From positions 17,759,759 through 17,823,758 of the forward strand of contig CAIIXF020000009.1 in the NCBI GenBank assembly GCA_903813345.2: a stretch of 64,000 bases of DNA, written 5' to 3'. Positions 30,401 through 38,579 of this stretch are shown here, one piece after another. Under the pieces are notes generated by a model that saw nothing but the letters and a program-made list of their open reading frames with translations, did not search any database and was not told the origin of the DNA. The stretch's first letter is position 1, and each line of letters opens with the position of its first letter. Origin of the DNA: Owenia fusiformis (lineage: Eukaryota > Annelida > Polychaeta > Sabellida > Oweniidae). Position numbers and translations under genes: made by a program.

Positions 30401-31285
30401 TTAATTGTTAAAGCACTTTACAACATATTCAAGTTAACATTTTAACGTGTTTGGTAATTCATGAGAGTTTATTATGTTTGTAAACATGGTTGATTAAGCT
30501 CATTCTCTCAATTATTTTTATTTGCCCCGGGTGCCTTGATTTCCCGTTACTATGGCAACCCTTTCTTATTTAATATTTCTGTTAAACTAAATGTTTTTTG
30601 CTGAATTAATAAGACATTCTATGCTACACATTCTGTGAAAATTTCATTAGATTATATTGAAAAATAAAGAAATTAGAAAGGTATTATGAGAACTTTATGA
30701 TCAACCCTCGTATATGTTTCAGTTATGCATATTATTTTATAATGTTGTATTGTTCAGGTATTGTTTTTCAGCTATTGATGAATAAACTTGTTGCACACTT
30801 GTTTAAAAATCATTTTAATTCTATGTTCTTCAGGGATCACATGTTTTGCTCCCAGGAATCAATGAGTGTGTTGGAAGACTTCACAATGCCAACATAAATC
30901 CACTGGTTGTTGTTCTTAAACCGTCTTCCCCAAACCACAGTCTTACACTGCCCAATATGGAAGAGATTAAAAAGCTGAAAGAAAGTTTTTACAGATATGG
31001 TAAGAATGTTGTTTTAAGAGTCATAGACAAGTTTAAAATGCATGTTTTGACATTAAAAATATTGATTTTTGCAACTCATAACATTTTTAAGTCTGTGTGA
31101 TTATTCTAATTGCTCAGATACAGAAAAGTATAGACAATATTCAATAATAGACATCTTTTTCAGAAACTATTGAACTTGAAGGGTCATCCAATGAGTTGTC
31201 CAGCTGGTGTACAACTATTGATGCAGCCATTTGCTCTTTGCAAAAACAGATAATCTGGCTCTCTGAACTTACTGGACAAATATAA
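16553..31285 (+). CDS. CARMA-type scaffold: CARD, coiled coil, PDZ, SH3, GK-like (CARD10/11/14 homologue)
   Basis: About 24 exons join in frame: 16553-16669, 17572-17641, 18333-18458, 18614-18780, 18912-18993, 19510-19755 (may contain a very short intron), 20094-20245, 20756-20914, 21237-21362, 21718-21969, 22319-22469, 22839-22946, 23305-23634, 23949-24063, 24304-24463, 25066-25201, 25644-25704, 27357-27539, 27753-28018, 28594-28647, 28934-29044, 29248-29375, 30834-30999 and 31164-31285 (TAA). That gives about 1,190 residues with the 82-codon sixth exon unsplit, near the 1,154 of human CARD11. Known role of the family: after phosphorylation of the linker, the CARD templates BCL10 filaments with MALT1 and activates NF-kappaB at the plasma membrane. 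The ATG at 16553 starts directly before the CARD. DLG5 also has a similar domain order, but CARD, PDZ and C-terminus all match CARD9/10/11 better. One intron (29376-30833) uses a GC donor. The exon 6/7 boundary is the least certain part. Confidence 0.9.
17011..17180. mobile_element. Foldback/MITE in CARMA intron 1
   Basis: Arms of about 50 bases: TAGGTCTCTCAATATTGTGA followed by TACAAAGGAAATTTTGGTTG, and their complement at 17125-17178. The interior is about 60 bases of AT-rich DNA. Confidence 0.65.
19147..19397. mobile_element. MITE copy 2 (inverted relative to copy at 15446)
   Basis: Begins GAGCCAGCCACAGGAAAAGG and ends in GGTTTTCCTATGGCCAGGCTC. Along its whole length it aligns with the complement of 15446-15672, including the words AAGTCATGGCTCATTTGAAAG and TAAGATAAACAAAAAATC (complement). 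It lies in a CARMA intron. Confidence 0.7.
20571..20660. mobile_element. Hairpin element with apparent 9-base target duplication
   Basis: AGCCTTGCCCAAGTCGGT pairs with ACCGACTTGGGCAAGGCT, and the stem continues through TTTTACTTATC. The direct repeat GATAGTGGG occurs on both sides (20561-20569 and 20662-20670). Lies in the CARMA intron 20246-20755. Confidence 0.6.
21881..24063 (+). other. Ser/Thr-rich linker of the CARMA homologue (exons 11-15)
   Basis: About 230 residues of low-complexity, Ser/Asp/Tyr-rich sequence between coiled coil and PDZ, with short acidic runs (YDGELEEEDSG) and SSYGNV/SDTDSSE patches. In CARD11 the equivalent inhibitory linker is the target of PKC and other kinases. 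The position and composition match, but individual phosphosites cannot be assigned. The exon 15 donor is taken at 24064 (GTATGT) because the nearer GTCAGT at 24023 would put a stop in the next exon. Confidence 0.7.
24304..25201 (+). other. PDZ domain of the CARMA homologue (exons 16-17)
   Basis: The reading LTVIGGNLSGIFIHKM, SGLKIGDQIER, then TLEETHNIIKQC and ANLSVRRNEQG follows CARD11 closely (LTLLGGNARGSFVHSV, AGLREGHQLL, TKEEAHWTIQRC). The usual GLGF carboxylate-binding loop is replaced by a GGN-type loop, as in vertebrate CARMAs, so canonical C-terminal ligand binding is doubtful. Confidence 0.88.
24440..24860 (+). repeat. Seven-copy 58-59 bp tandem repeat seeded on the PDZ exon donor site
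   Basis: The last bases of exon 16 (GATCAAATTGAGAGG), its GTAACT donor and about 35 intron bases ending in CTAACCAGAGA are repeated seven times. The genuine donor is at 24464; extra GTAACT copies start at about 24522, 24581, 24640, 24698, 24757 and 24816. The copies are almost identical, so the expansion is recent. Confidence 0.92.
25644..27539 (+). other. SH3 domain of the CARMA homologue (exons 18-19)
   Basis: Spliced reading: DTLSFIAGGNTADCFIVRAN, then YSFEPSERDLAMNMLG, GNIFLILDSMHKDGTCWKAV and SGLIPNTSS. This has the SH3 order (ALYDY-like, DLSF-like, W, G-IP) and corresponds to CARD11 DSFYIRLNL to GTIPSYSRAQ. The two exons are separated by a 1.65 kb intron holding a retrotransposon remnant. 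Confidence 0.85.
26120..27340 (-). mobile_element. Decayed non-LTR retrotransposon (reverse transcriptase 3' part)
   Basis: Reading the minus strand, the catalytic box LLYADDVA is encoded at 27265-27276 and flanks. Then WRLTVNVEKTKVVYFRK appears in another frame and, from 27091, a 124-codon frame with MYNTTIIPIMVYAAGVWGYK, typical of the RT thumb region of LINE elements. Frameshifts and stops break the frame. The 3' end carries a (TAAA)n-like tract near 26125-26145. It is antisense to the host gene, within the SH3 intron. Non-functional. Confidence 0.85.
27753..28647 (+). other. SH3-GK hinge of the CARMA homologue (exons 20-21)
   Basis: Exon 20 (266 bases) is Ser- and Lys/Arg-rich (RSINRRSKLRKGVIKKASKL), the basic hook region seen between SH3 and GK in MAGUKs. 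Exon 21 gives AFESEYLPYSRVLPYK, matching the CARD11 LIPYSLVRAF to RRPVLF approach to the GK fold. Confidence 0.75.
28980..29165 (+). repeat. 120-bp tandem duplication of a GK exon end with its donor
   Basis: From ACAGCTGTTAAATCAAGTCT at 28980 the end of exon 22, its TATG/GTAAGT donor and about 50 intron bases are repeated once, starting at 29100. The copy has an open frame and an intact donor at 29164-29169 but no obvious acceptor. Running through from the original exon meets a TGA soon after the first donor, so the copy is probably not used. Confidence 0.88.
29676..30713. mobile_element. Foldback DNA element with about 210-base inverted repeats
   Basis: The ends are TACGAGGGTTGATCATAAAG and complement, a mariner-like terminal motif with flanking TA. 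The arms continue to GCACCCGGGGCAAATAAAAA at 29853-29873 and its complement near 30518-30540. The roughly 600-base interior has no long open frame. Inserted in the GC-AG intron of the CARMA gene. Confidence 0.75.
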
Positions 31286-31851
31286 CTCTGCAGGTAAGTC
31301 AGTTTACCAGGATGTTTAAATTTAAACTTTACAGGTAGCTCACAGGATTAGCACAAGGATGCCAGTCTCTTGCCTCACTTCATAGGGTATCAAGGTTTTC
31401 AATTTAGTTTAGGATCAAATTCAGATCTAGGTACATACTACATAGTAAGGGCTTTGGGGGATGATGATGGTGACATGAATGTGACCAACATAGTGAAAAG
31501 GATGAGGAGCATGAGCTTTGAGCTTTTTCTGTTGAGTCACTTTGAGTAATTTAGTCATAAAAAGTAAAGTATGATATGTAAGACCATGAAGATGGACTTA
31601 GTTGATAACAAATGTTAAGACCATATCAAACATACAAGTGAGGTGTTTAATTTGTTAGATTTGACTAAATGTACAGTTCCACAAAGTAGTGTCACCAATG
31701 GAGAATGTTCCATAATATGGAAGTGAATGTTCAGGAAAATTAAGAATATTTTTTATTTCAGGTATATTTCATACATTTCATATAATATATTGCTTGCTCA
31801 ATTATTGATCCTCAAAGTCTCTTTGAATGTTCCCTCTCAAGACCTGGCACC
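31286..31851. other. 3' flank of the CARMA gene; possible 3' UTR donor
   Basis: Eight bases after the stop codon a strong CAG/GTAAGT donor occurs at 31294, suggesting a 3' UTR intron or an alternative last exon that I could not place. No AATAAA is obvious in this gap. Confidence 0.35.
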
Positions 31852-33715
31852 TTATAGAAGTGATTTTGGTGCTGGCATGGGACCTACAATATAATACATA
31901 ACAGTTATATTAATTATTAATTGCATGTATTATCAGAAGAGGCTTAGTAACCATAACACTCTATAATGCCCATATAATACAAAGCAACCAGTTAGGTTAT
32001 TAAAATGTGTTGTCATCTGAGGAAGATAAAATGGTAATGTCTTAAAACTTCTACATGACTGCTAGGCCATGCACTCACCCATGTTGATTTAGAACTTGGA
32101 AGTGAATATTTGAAATGAAGAATGTACATATACTTGATTAAATTTCACACATTTTAGTTGATGACGTCATTTTCTTAGAATCTCTTCCATGTTGAATTTG
32201 AGATGAATGCGAGGGAGAAATGATTTGCGTGATATGAGAGAAGTGGATTTCTATTCAATTCCTTCTGATTAACTGACAATTTAGTTGATGAAATAGCCAT
32301 GCACAAAATTGGTTATATTTAGAATTTAGTGTGAAAATATGAGAGTGTCTTACATTGAGATGTGTATCCATATGATTTGTTTCTGACATTCATCATCCAT
32401 CTACCACCAGATTGTGGGTATATATTCACTTCAATTGTTGGCTTACTAACACAGTTCACTTGGATCATACAGTTGACATTGTTCCATGTGATGTAGATAT
32501 CCCTTGGCAGACATGTGTTGCAGTTATGGGTGTGTCTGGTTCCACTATCAACCAAACCTATGTTCAGACAGGGATTTATAGAGCTTGTTTGAAATGACTT
32601 CAAACTGGAATATCTAAAGGTCTGGTAGTGTTGGACCATTATTATTATTTTATTATGGTTGTTTGGGGATTGGGAGAATGTTGTCATTTGACACTGTTTG
32701 GTTCTGGTCCTGTTTTACTCGTAACTTGTTGTGTTTTTTCTATACTCATTTTATATTTTGAATTCAAGATCTGAGTTATAACATTTATGACAATAAAATA
32801 TTCATATTAACTGTTTGAGCATTAAGAATCATTAAAATACAATCAAATGCCTCTAACTTTATTGGGAAAAGTAAAAAAGGTTATGATAGCATACCAAATC
32901 CCTCAGTTTTGCTGGCAAATACCAAGGTCCAGCCAATCTCATAGCCACTTCTGTTGTCAATTTCTACATGGCATGCTTCAATGCAGGCAAGGGCAGCTTT
33001 AAGGTATAGCGTAAATATGAATTAATGTTGGCAAGGCCAGCTGTAAGGTATAGCTTAGATATATCATAATGTAGGCAATGAAAGCTGTAAGGTATAGCGT
33101 AAATATGAATTAATGTTGGCAAGGACAGCTGTAAGGTATAGCGTAGATATGACATAATGTAGGCAATGAAAGCTGTAGGGTATAGCGTAAATATGAATTA
33201 ATGTTGGCAAGGACAGCTGTAAGGTTAATAGCGAAGATGTATCATAATGAAGGCAATGAAAGCTGGAAGGTATAGTGTAAATATGAATTAATGTTGGCAA
33301 GGACAGCTGTAAGGTATAGCGTAGATATATCATAATGAAGGTAATGGCAGCTGTAAGGTATAGCGTAAATATGAATTAATGTTGGCAAGGACAGCTGTAA
33401 GGTATAGCGTAGATATGACATAATGTAGGCAATGAAAGCTGTAAGGTATAGCGTAAATATGAATTAATGTTGACAAGGGTAGTGGTAAAGTAAGTAAAAG
33501 CATACCTCAATGCATGTGAGAGAAAGTGTAATGAATGAACTTATCTACATATAACCAGTATGGGCTGTATGCATTGTTATATGCCTGTAAATTGTAGTTC
33601 TAAATCTTGTATGAGAGTGATAAAAGTTGCTTTCATAATGATTTTCAGACAAAAAAATAGTGCGAGGTTCAGGAAAGTGTTACTCACCAACGAGCAGACA
33701 CACAATAGCCTTCAT
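31852..33715 (-). CDS. Secreted six-cysteine protein, paralogue A (unknown family)
   Basis: Coding exons 33688-33715, 32895-32996, 32354-32557 and 31852-31883 (TAA) give 121 residues. MKAIVCLLV opens a hydrophobic signal peptide of about 17 residues. The mature part begins CHVEIDNRSGYEIGWTLVF and carries cysteines at 18, 56, 59, 73, 79 and 112, consistent with three disulfides. Other conserved stretches shared with paralogue B are HTHNCNTCLPRDIY, TWNNVNC, NCVSKPTIEVNI, PQSGGRW and the tail CPMPAP. Alternating hydrophobic residues suggest a beta-rich fold. I do not recognise the family; a secreted effector, lectin-like or matrix role is conceivable but unsupported. Exon lengths and phases are identical to paralogue B. 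The intron before exon 2 carries an array of repeated acceptor sites. A TATA box and a non-coding first exon lie upstream (33985-34039). Confidence 0.85.
32990..33470 (-). repeat. About 11-copy 44-bp array of an acceptor site plus exon start
   Basis: On the minus strand the unit is a pyrimidine-poor GCTATACCTTACAG acceptor followed by CTGTCCTTGCCAACATT or CTTTCATTGCCTACATT, a degenerate copy of the true exon 2 start CTGCCCTTGCCTGCATTGAA of paralogue A. The units alternate in two forms (88-bp higher-order period) over about 480 bases directly upstream of the real exon. Two open frames across it are repeat artefacts. Confidence 0.88.
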
Positions 33716-33984
33716 CTCTAATGATACCTGGAATGTCAAAATCGTAACAATCAATCATTTTTTAATTGAAAAGAGAAAGAACCAAATTAGAAGAGGATAG
33801 TTCCATTGAAAGAAAGTAGTATCAATGTCACAAGCAAGAAAATATAATATTAACTAGGTAAATGTAGTTAGAAAAAAGCTTGGAAACTCTAAGGACTGCT
33901 AGTATGGCTCATTTTACACATATTCAAGAAAAGTATCCTATTAGTATTAAATATATTAATGATTGAAATATATGATGGTCCTAC

Positions 33985-34039
33985 CTGTAGAAATGATCCT
34001 GTATGAGAATGAAGACATATGTGAGCCTAGCCTTTTATA
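33985..34039 (-). promoter_or_regulatory. TATA box and non-coding first exon of secreted paralogue A
   Basis: The minus strand reads GTATAAAAGGCTAGG (TATAAAA at 34033-34039). About 30 bases downstream starts a short putative leader exon ending TTTCTACAG/GTAGGAC at 33985. The next exon (acceptor TTCCAG, from 33727) contains the ATG. Start of transcription near 34005 is inferred from the TATA distance. Confidence 0.65.
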
Positions 34040-34350
34040 CCAAAGTATCTCTCACAGCTATCTTTTATCAGTATTATGTTTATCTTATATTATGCAATAT
34101 ATTTAAACACTAGAAGCAATTCTCACATTTGGAATCACCATATGATGAAAATTTGAATGAGTTGATGAGTTGGATTGATTATTCCAATGAACACAAATAG
34201 TTTATCCCTCCATCTGTCTATATATTCATCCAACTGTCCATATTAGAGTAACCCCCTAATATTTTCATGATATTGATGTAAAATAATTGTCTATCATCAC
34301 TTACCAAAGTTGAGGCTTTGACTAATTCTTTACCACACGGTGCCAACTAC

Positions 34351-34429
34351 GACCGTTAATTTGAATTTTAGACCTCACACTCCTTAATTTTCAAACATCT
34401 GGTAGGTCTATAATTCAAATTAACGGTTG
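34351..34429. repeat. Short foldback
   Basis: GACCGTTAATTTGAATTTTA and the complement of AATTCAAATTAACGGTTG form a stem of about 25 bases around a 28-base loop. Probably a MITE relic. Confidence 0.5.
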
Positions 34430-35129
34430 TTTTAGTGTATAGTATAGTTTTTGTGTATGTTTATACAATATCAATTTGATGATTGTTCACAGTCATTAAT
34501 TTCCTGTTTCGTAAGGAGAAATTCGAAATGAAATTGAAATAACCTGCTCCAATTTGCTCCAATCTGATTGGCTGCCTTGACTCAATATGCTTGGCAATAC
34601 AATTGTTTGCTCAACAAGAGACAATGGGTTTGATGCTCAATAGACCATATTGTCCAAACATAAAGACAGGTTTATCTTTTAGATCTATTCATTATCTCAG
34701 TGTATGCAATGATAATAAAGTCAATTGAACTTGGAGGTATTTCGCTAGCAATCAACCCATCAACACACTTTTCCAATGATGTTGCCCTCATTTTGACCAA
34801 AAGTGCAATCATTTTTTACATTGTTTTTTGCATTACTATTCCAAATTTTGATTAATCAAATACTTCTTAAAGGAAAACTGAATTTTCCTAAGATTAGTGC
34901 TCCCCATGTTATTTCCCCATTGAAAAAAGAGAAATCTGGACAACTGGATCTGTTTAAGCAAAAAAATGTCCACAATAAAATCTTAGACTTTCATTTCAAA
35001 CCAAAGTAATGCATATTACTTTTTGAAATTTTGGTGGTATATTCGCTTCATACATATTCCCTAGTTTGGTATGGTGGTTGAGAAAAAATAATTTTTAAGA
35101 GTATTTAAAGAGATCCAGTCATCCGGATT

Positions 35130-35740
35130 TCTTGAATTTGAACTTTTGTCAACTGGTATGTGAGTTGTCACAGATTACTTTTTAGTGAAAAAATGGTGGC
35201 TATTTTAAATTCAGCGGCCACCATCAAAATTCATTCTTGAGCAAAGCTCTTTGTCCTTTGGACATCAGCATACAGAAATTTGAACCAAATCCGTCGACTG
35301 GGCGAAAAATGGTCACCAATTTATTCTTCAGGAGAGCTTTTTGTCCTTAGGGCATCAGCATATAAAATATGAATCAAATCTGTTGACAAATGTTTCAGTA
35401 ATCAAAGATTACATTTTTAGGAAAAATGGTGGGCATTTTGAAATCAGTGGTCATCTTGAAAATTTCTATTCAAGTCCTATGTCCCTGGCATCAGTGTATA
35501 AAATTTGAACCAAGTCCTTTGACTTGAGTCATCATAGCCATTTTGAATTTAGAGGCCATATTGAAAATTCTTTTTCAAGCAATGGTGCTATTTCCATAAG
35601 CCATTAGCTTATAAAATTTGAACCCAATTCGTTAACAGGCATTTGAGTTATTCCAGACAGACGACCGAACAAATGAACGGACAGAAGGCTTCTCTATATC
35701 CCTCTCAGATACGTTCGGTGGGATAAAAAAATTGCCATAC
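35130..35740. repeat. Dispersed repeat with internal degenerate units, ending in a GACAGACGACCGAAC motif
   Basis: Three to four related blocks contain the words GCATCAGCATATAAAAT, TTTGAACCAA and ATTTGAGTTATT. They are followed by CAGACGACCGAACAAATGAA and TATCCCTCTCAGATACGTTC. Shorter relatives occur at about 25280-25360 and 57900-58010. There is no coding frame. The family is not identified. Confidence 0.6.
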
Positions 35741-36261
35741 CTGACTATGCTGTTTTTCTTGTGCAGAATAAAGTATGAAGGCATGTGTGTATTTCCTTGC
35801 TTTTTTTAGGAAAGAATTATTATATACTATGCCTTAGGGATGTAGGATATTGCACAAGTTGGAATCTTTGAGATGGCCGCTTTGTTCAAAATGGCTACCT
35901 TTTTACATAATAATGTAATCTTTGATAACTCACAGTTGACAAATTTTATATGCTGATGCCTTAGGGACATAAGACTCTACTCAAAAAGGAGAATGGCTGC
36001 TGAATTCAAAATAGCCAACAAAAGGAGGCAATATTACTATTAGTTGAACCATCACCTCCTTAACCTATGTTTCCCTCTAAGGGATTCGTCTTCATATGGT
36101 AAACAATATCTTTAGAGTAATATATTAATATTTGATAACTCTTTTTACTGCATTTTCAGAAAACCATTATAAATTAACACTTTTTTATTATTGTTAATCA
36201 ATTATTGTATTTTGTATTCTGAAAATCATGACAATCAAATTCTGTTGAACTGCTACATGTG

Positions 36262-37343
36262 TTAAACATAGGATCTTGGTGCTGGCATGGGGCCTGAAAC
36301 AAAGTCACACATGAATTTCATTAATTATACCAATTTTCTAATATACAGTTTTATTTATTTTATTAGAAATAGTCGACCTGTATTGTCTGACTTTAAGAAG
36401 TTAAAATAAACAAGCATTTGTGAACAGACAAATTGCATAAGTAATACCTTATATTGGTGAGTATACTTACACTGCGTGGTTTTCCCAGTTGCTGTGTTTC
36501 TTAGATTCATCACCCATCTTCCACCAGATTGGGGAAAGATGTTCACTTCAATGGTTGGCTTACTAACACAGTTCACATAGATGTAGCAGTTGACATTGTT
36601 CCATGTCACATAGATGTCTCTGGGCAGGCATGTGTTGCAGTTATGTGTGTGTCGTTTGCCACTATCAACCAAACCTACGTAAACATCAACATTTTCTATT
36701 CCATCATTCAAACCCTACTTTTGTTGACAAAATTAAGAAGTGGTGATGTTTGTAGGTTCAAGTAAATACATATTAATTATATAAACTTCATTTATTGAAT
36801 TACATGATACAGTAATAGTATAAGCAAGGAAATGAAGGAATCAATGCATTGTACAATTATATTGACACTCATAGTATGGAAAAACACTTTACCAAAGACC
36901 TTTCCTACATAGTACATTGTTATAATGAACTTATATCATACCATATCCATTGGTTTTACTGGCAAAAACTAGAGTCCAGCCAACTTCATAGCCACTCCTG
37001 TTGTCAATTTCTACATGGCATGCTTCAATGCAGGCAATGACAGCTGTAAAATAATGCAGAAGCATGTAGGCAAGGCAAGAAAACAGGTGTACGAAATGTC
37101 CCTCAATCTTATGGTCTCGGATTGGGATATTAGTACCCGTCCTGTTGGCGCTTACATATTTAATATAAAATATAAACATGGCTCATTGCAGGCAAGAACA
37201 GAATATTTTCTTTTTATGAGAAGTTCTCTTTTTAATACATCATACAACTTGTTCTTCCTGTAACCACATATATTCAATTATTGAAAGCCCATGCTGTAAC
37301 TAGGGGGTTACTTACCAACAAACAAGCAAAGGACCACCTTCAT
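36262..37343 (-). CDS. Secreted six-cysteine protein, paralogue B (unknown family)
   Basis: Coding exons 37316-37343, 36942-37043, 36471-36674 and 36262-36293 (TAA) encode 121 residues: signal peptide MKVVLCLFVAVIACIEA, then CHVEIDNRSGYEVGWTLVF and the same six cysteines as paralogue A (18, 56, 59, 73, 79, 112). The two proteins are mostly identical; they differ mainly in NDIY/YIY strand positions, the TATGKTTQ segment and the last four residues. Exons 1 and 2 continue an untranslated 9-base leader that follows a CAG acceptor at 37353, so an upstream non-coding exon must exist; the exon at 38216-38427 is one candidate. A tandem duplication created the pair; the intron array of paralogue A is absent here, so it arose after duplication. 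Function unknown. Confidence 0.85.
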
Positions 37344-37528
37344 ACTGATATTCTGAAACTATTAATGCAATTAGAAATACAAATTCAGTACATAGGTAGG
37401 TAACCATGTATGCTCAGAAAAAAGTAAGAAATATTGAAGAGTGTTTGTGTTTAATTAATTTATCAGATGATTTTTATTAATAATTCAGAAACAATTTCAC
37501 AGTCATAATGTAGGTATCAATTCATATA

Positions 37529-38140
37529 CAGGGTGTCAAATAAGTCCTGTCCCCCCTGCTACAGCTAGAACCTTAATAGATGGTGCCTAGTGTGATATAC
37601 CATTGGAAAGATCATACAAAGTTATGTTAACTCACCAACTCTCAAGTATTTTGGATGAACTTCACCTATATTTTCATGATGTCTTTTATAGTTAGCATAC
37701 CCTCCTTTCAGCAGCTTTTATGCTTCAAAATGACAAGGATTTGACCTCAGAAATACGTCAAAAATTTAATCTTTTTCACATTCCACTGGTTACAAAAATG
37801 TTTTCACCACTTACCTTGCTCCTCTATTTTCTACACATCCTCCCCTATCCAGAAATTGGTTAAATTCATTGCCATAAACATATGTAGTCATTTTTAGGTC
37901 CTTTGACCTTTCTTATACCCGATTCTGAAAATCCTGCCAAATGTGCCGAATTGACATGTTTCTAGGCCTATGGTCACCTCAATTGATACACTGTAAAACT
38001 TTGTGAGATTGATTGACATGTGTCAGATATATGTTAATCAACGTAACTTTGGAAGACCTTTCCAATGATATATCACACTTGGTACCATATATCTTGGTTT
38101 TGGCTGTAGAGGGGGGGACGGGACTTATTTGACACCCTGT
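37529..38140. mobile_element. MITE, same family as 1164-1798
   Basis: The ends are CAGGGTGTCAAATAAGTCCT and complement, with arms of about 100 bases that include TATACCATTGGAAAGATCAT, also present in the element at 1164. Non-coding interior of about 400 bases. Sits between paralogue B and the orphan exon at 38.2 kb. Confidence 0.75.
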
Positions 38141-38215
38141 ATGTTGTAAATTATAATCAGTAAATGACTTTTTTCTTCACTCTTACCCATCATCTTACTC
38201 ACTGATGTCACTTAC

Positions 38216-38427
38216 CTGTGCTTGGAATAGAATTGGCCAGATGTGGATGTGGCTGATGTACTGTATCTCTTACTATCAGAAGTTAGAGATCTTATCACCT
38301 TATCAAGTGGGAATGTGACATTCTGGTTAGCTGATTCATGTAACACTGTTAGCATTATCATGTTGATTAAGATCAAGTCTGCAGATACTGTTGTCAGGCT
38401 TAATACAAACAGTGTTTTCATCATCAT
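38216..38427 (-). CDS. Candidate first exon encoding a signal-peptide-like N-terminus
   Basis: From the ATG at 38427 the frame runs 70 codons, MMMKTLFVLSLTTVSADLIL at the start, to a perfect CACAG/GTAAGT donor at 38216. A TATA-like GATATAAAT lies about 25 bases upstream of the ATG. The next minus-strand acceptor is that of paralogue B (37353), but joining there (phase 2) gives an early stop. The exon may therefore belong to a different transcript, encode a short upstream peptide, or be a leader. I cannot place its downstream exons. Confidence 0.4.
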
Positions 38428-38579
38428 TGCTTCTTGTTCAAGAATAAGAATTTATATCAATTTATGCCAAAACAAGAAAAAATTCATTCCAAATTTGAAT
38501 AATGGAGCCTGTAAAAGGGTTTAACAGATTAATATGAATCATTCTGATCCCATGTTGGTATTTACAAGAGTGTCAAATA

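Larger units (their letters stand above)
28934..31285 (+). other. Guanylate-kinase-like domain of the CARMA homologue (exons 22-25)
   Basis: Starts CPVIIFGPEEVVTAVKSSL. It keeps the beta-strand and GP of a GK fold but lacks the GxxGxGKS/T nucleotide loop, as do vertebrate CARMAs, so it is not an active kinase. Continues with HKEVARCIKKEGILEAM, HVLLPGINECVGRLHNANIN, PLVVVLKP and ends QKQIIWLSELTGQI, parallel to the CARD11 C-terminus (HCLLEAGIG, IYPIVLFIR, KTIWV). Confidence 0.88.

Noticed and set aside
16553-31285. DLG5 as the identity of the CARD-MAGUK gene
   Set aside because: DLG5 has four PDZ domains and a poorly conserved CARD. Here there is one PDZ, and the CARD (LLDIL, RGY, TGKEP), PDZ and C-terminal blocks follow CARD9/CARD11.
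32964-33333. Minus-strand ORFs of 63 and 89 codons
   Set aside because: They are read-through of the 44-bp acceptor array; the real exon uses another frame.
36529-37263. Plus-strand ORFs over secreted paralogue B
   Set aside because: Antisense shadows of well-supported minus-strand exons with conserved phases.
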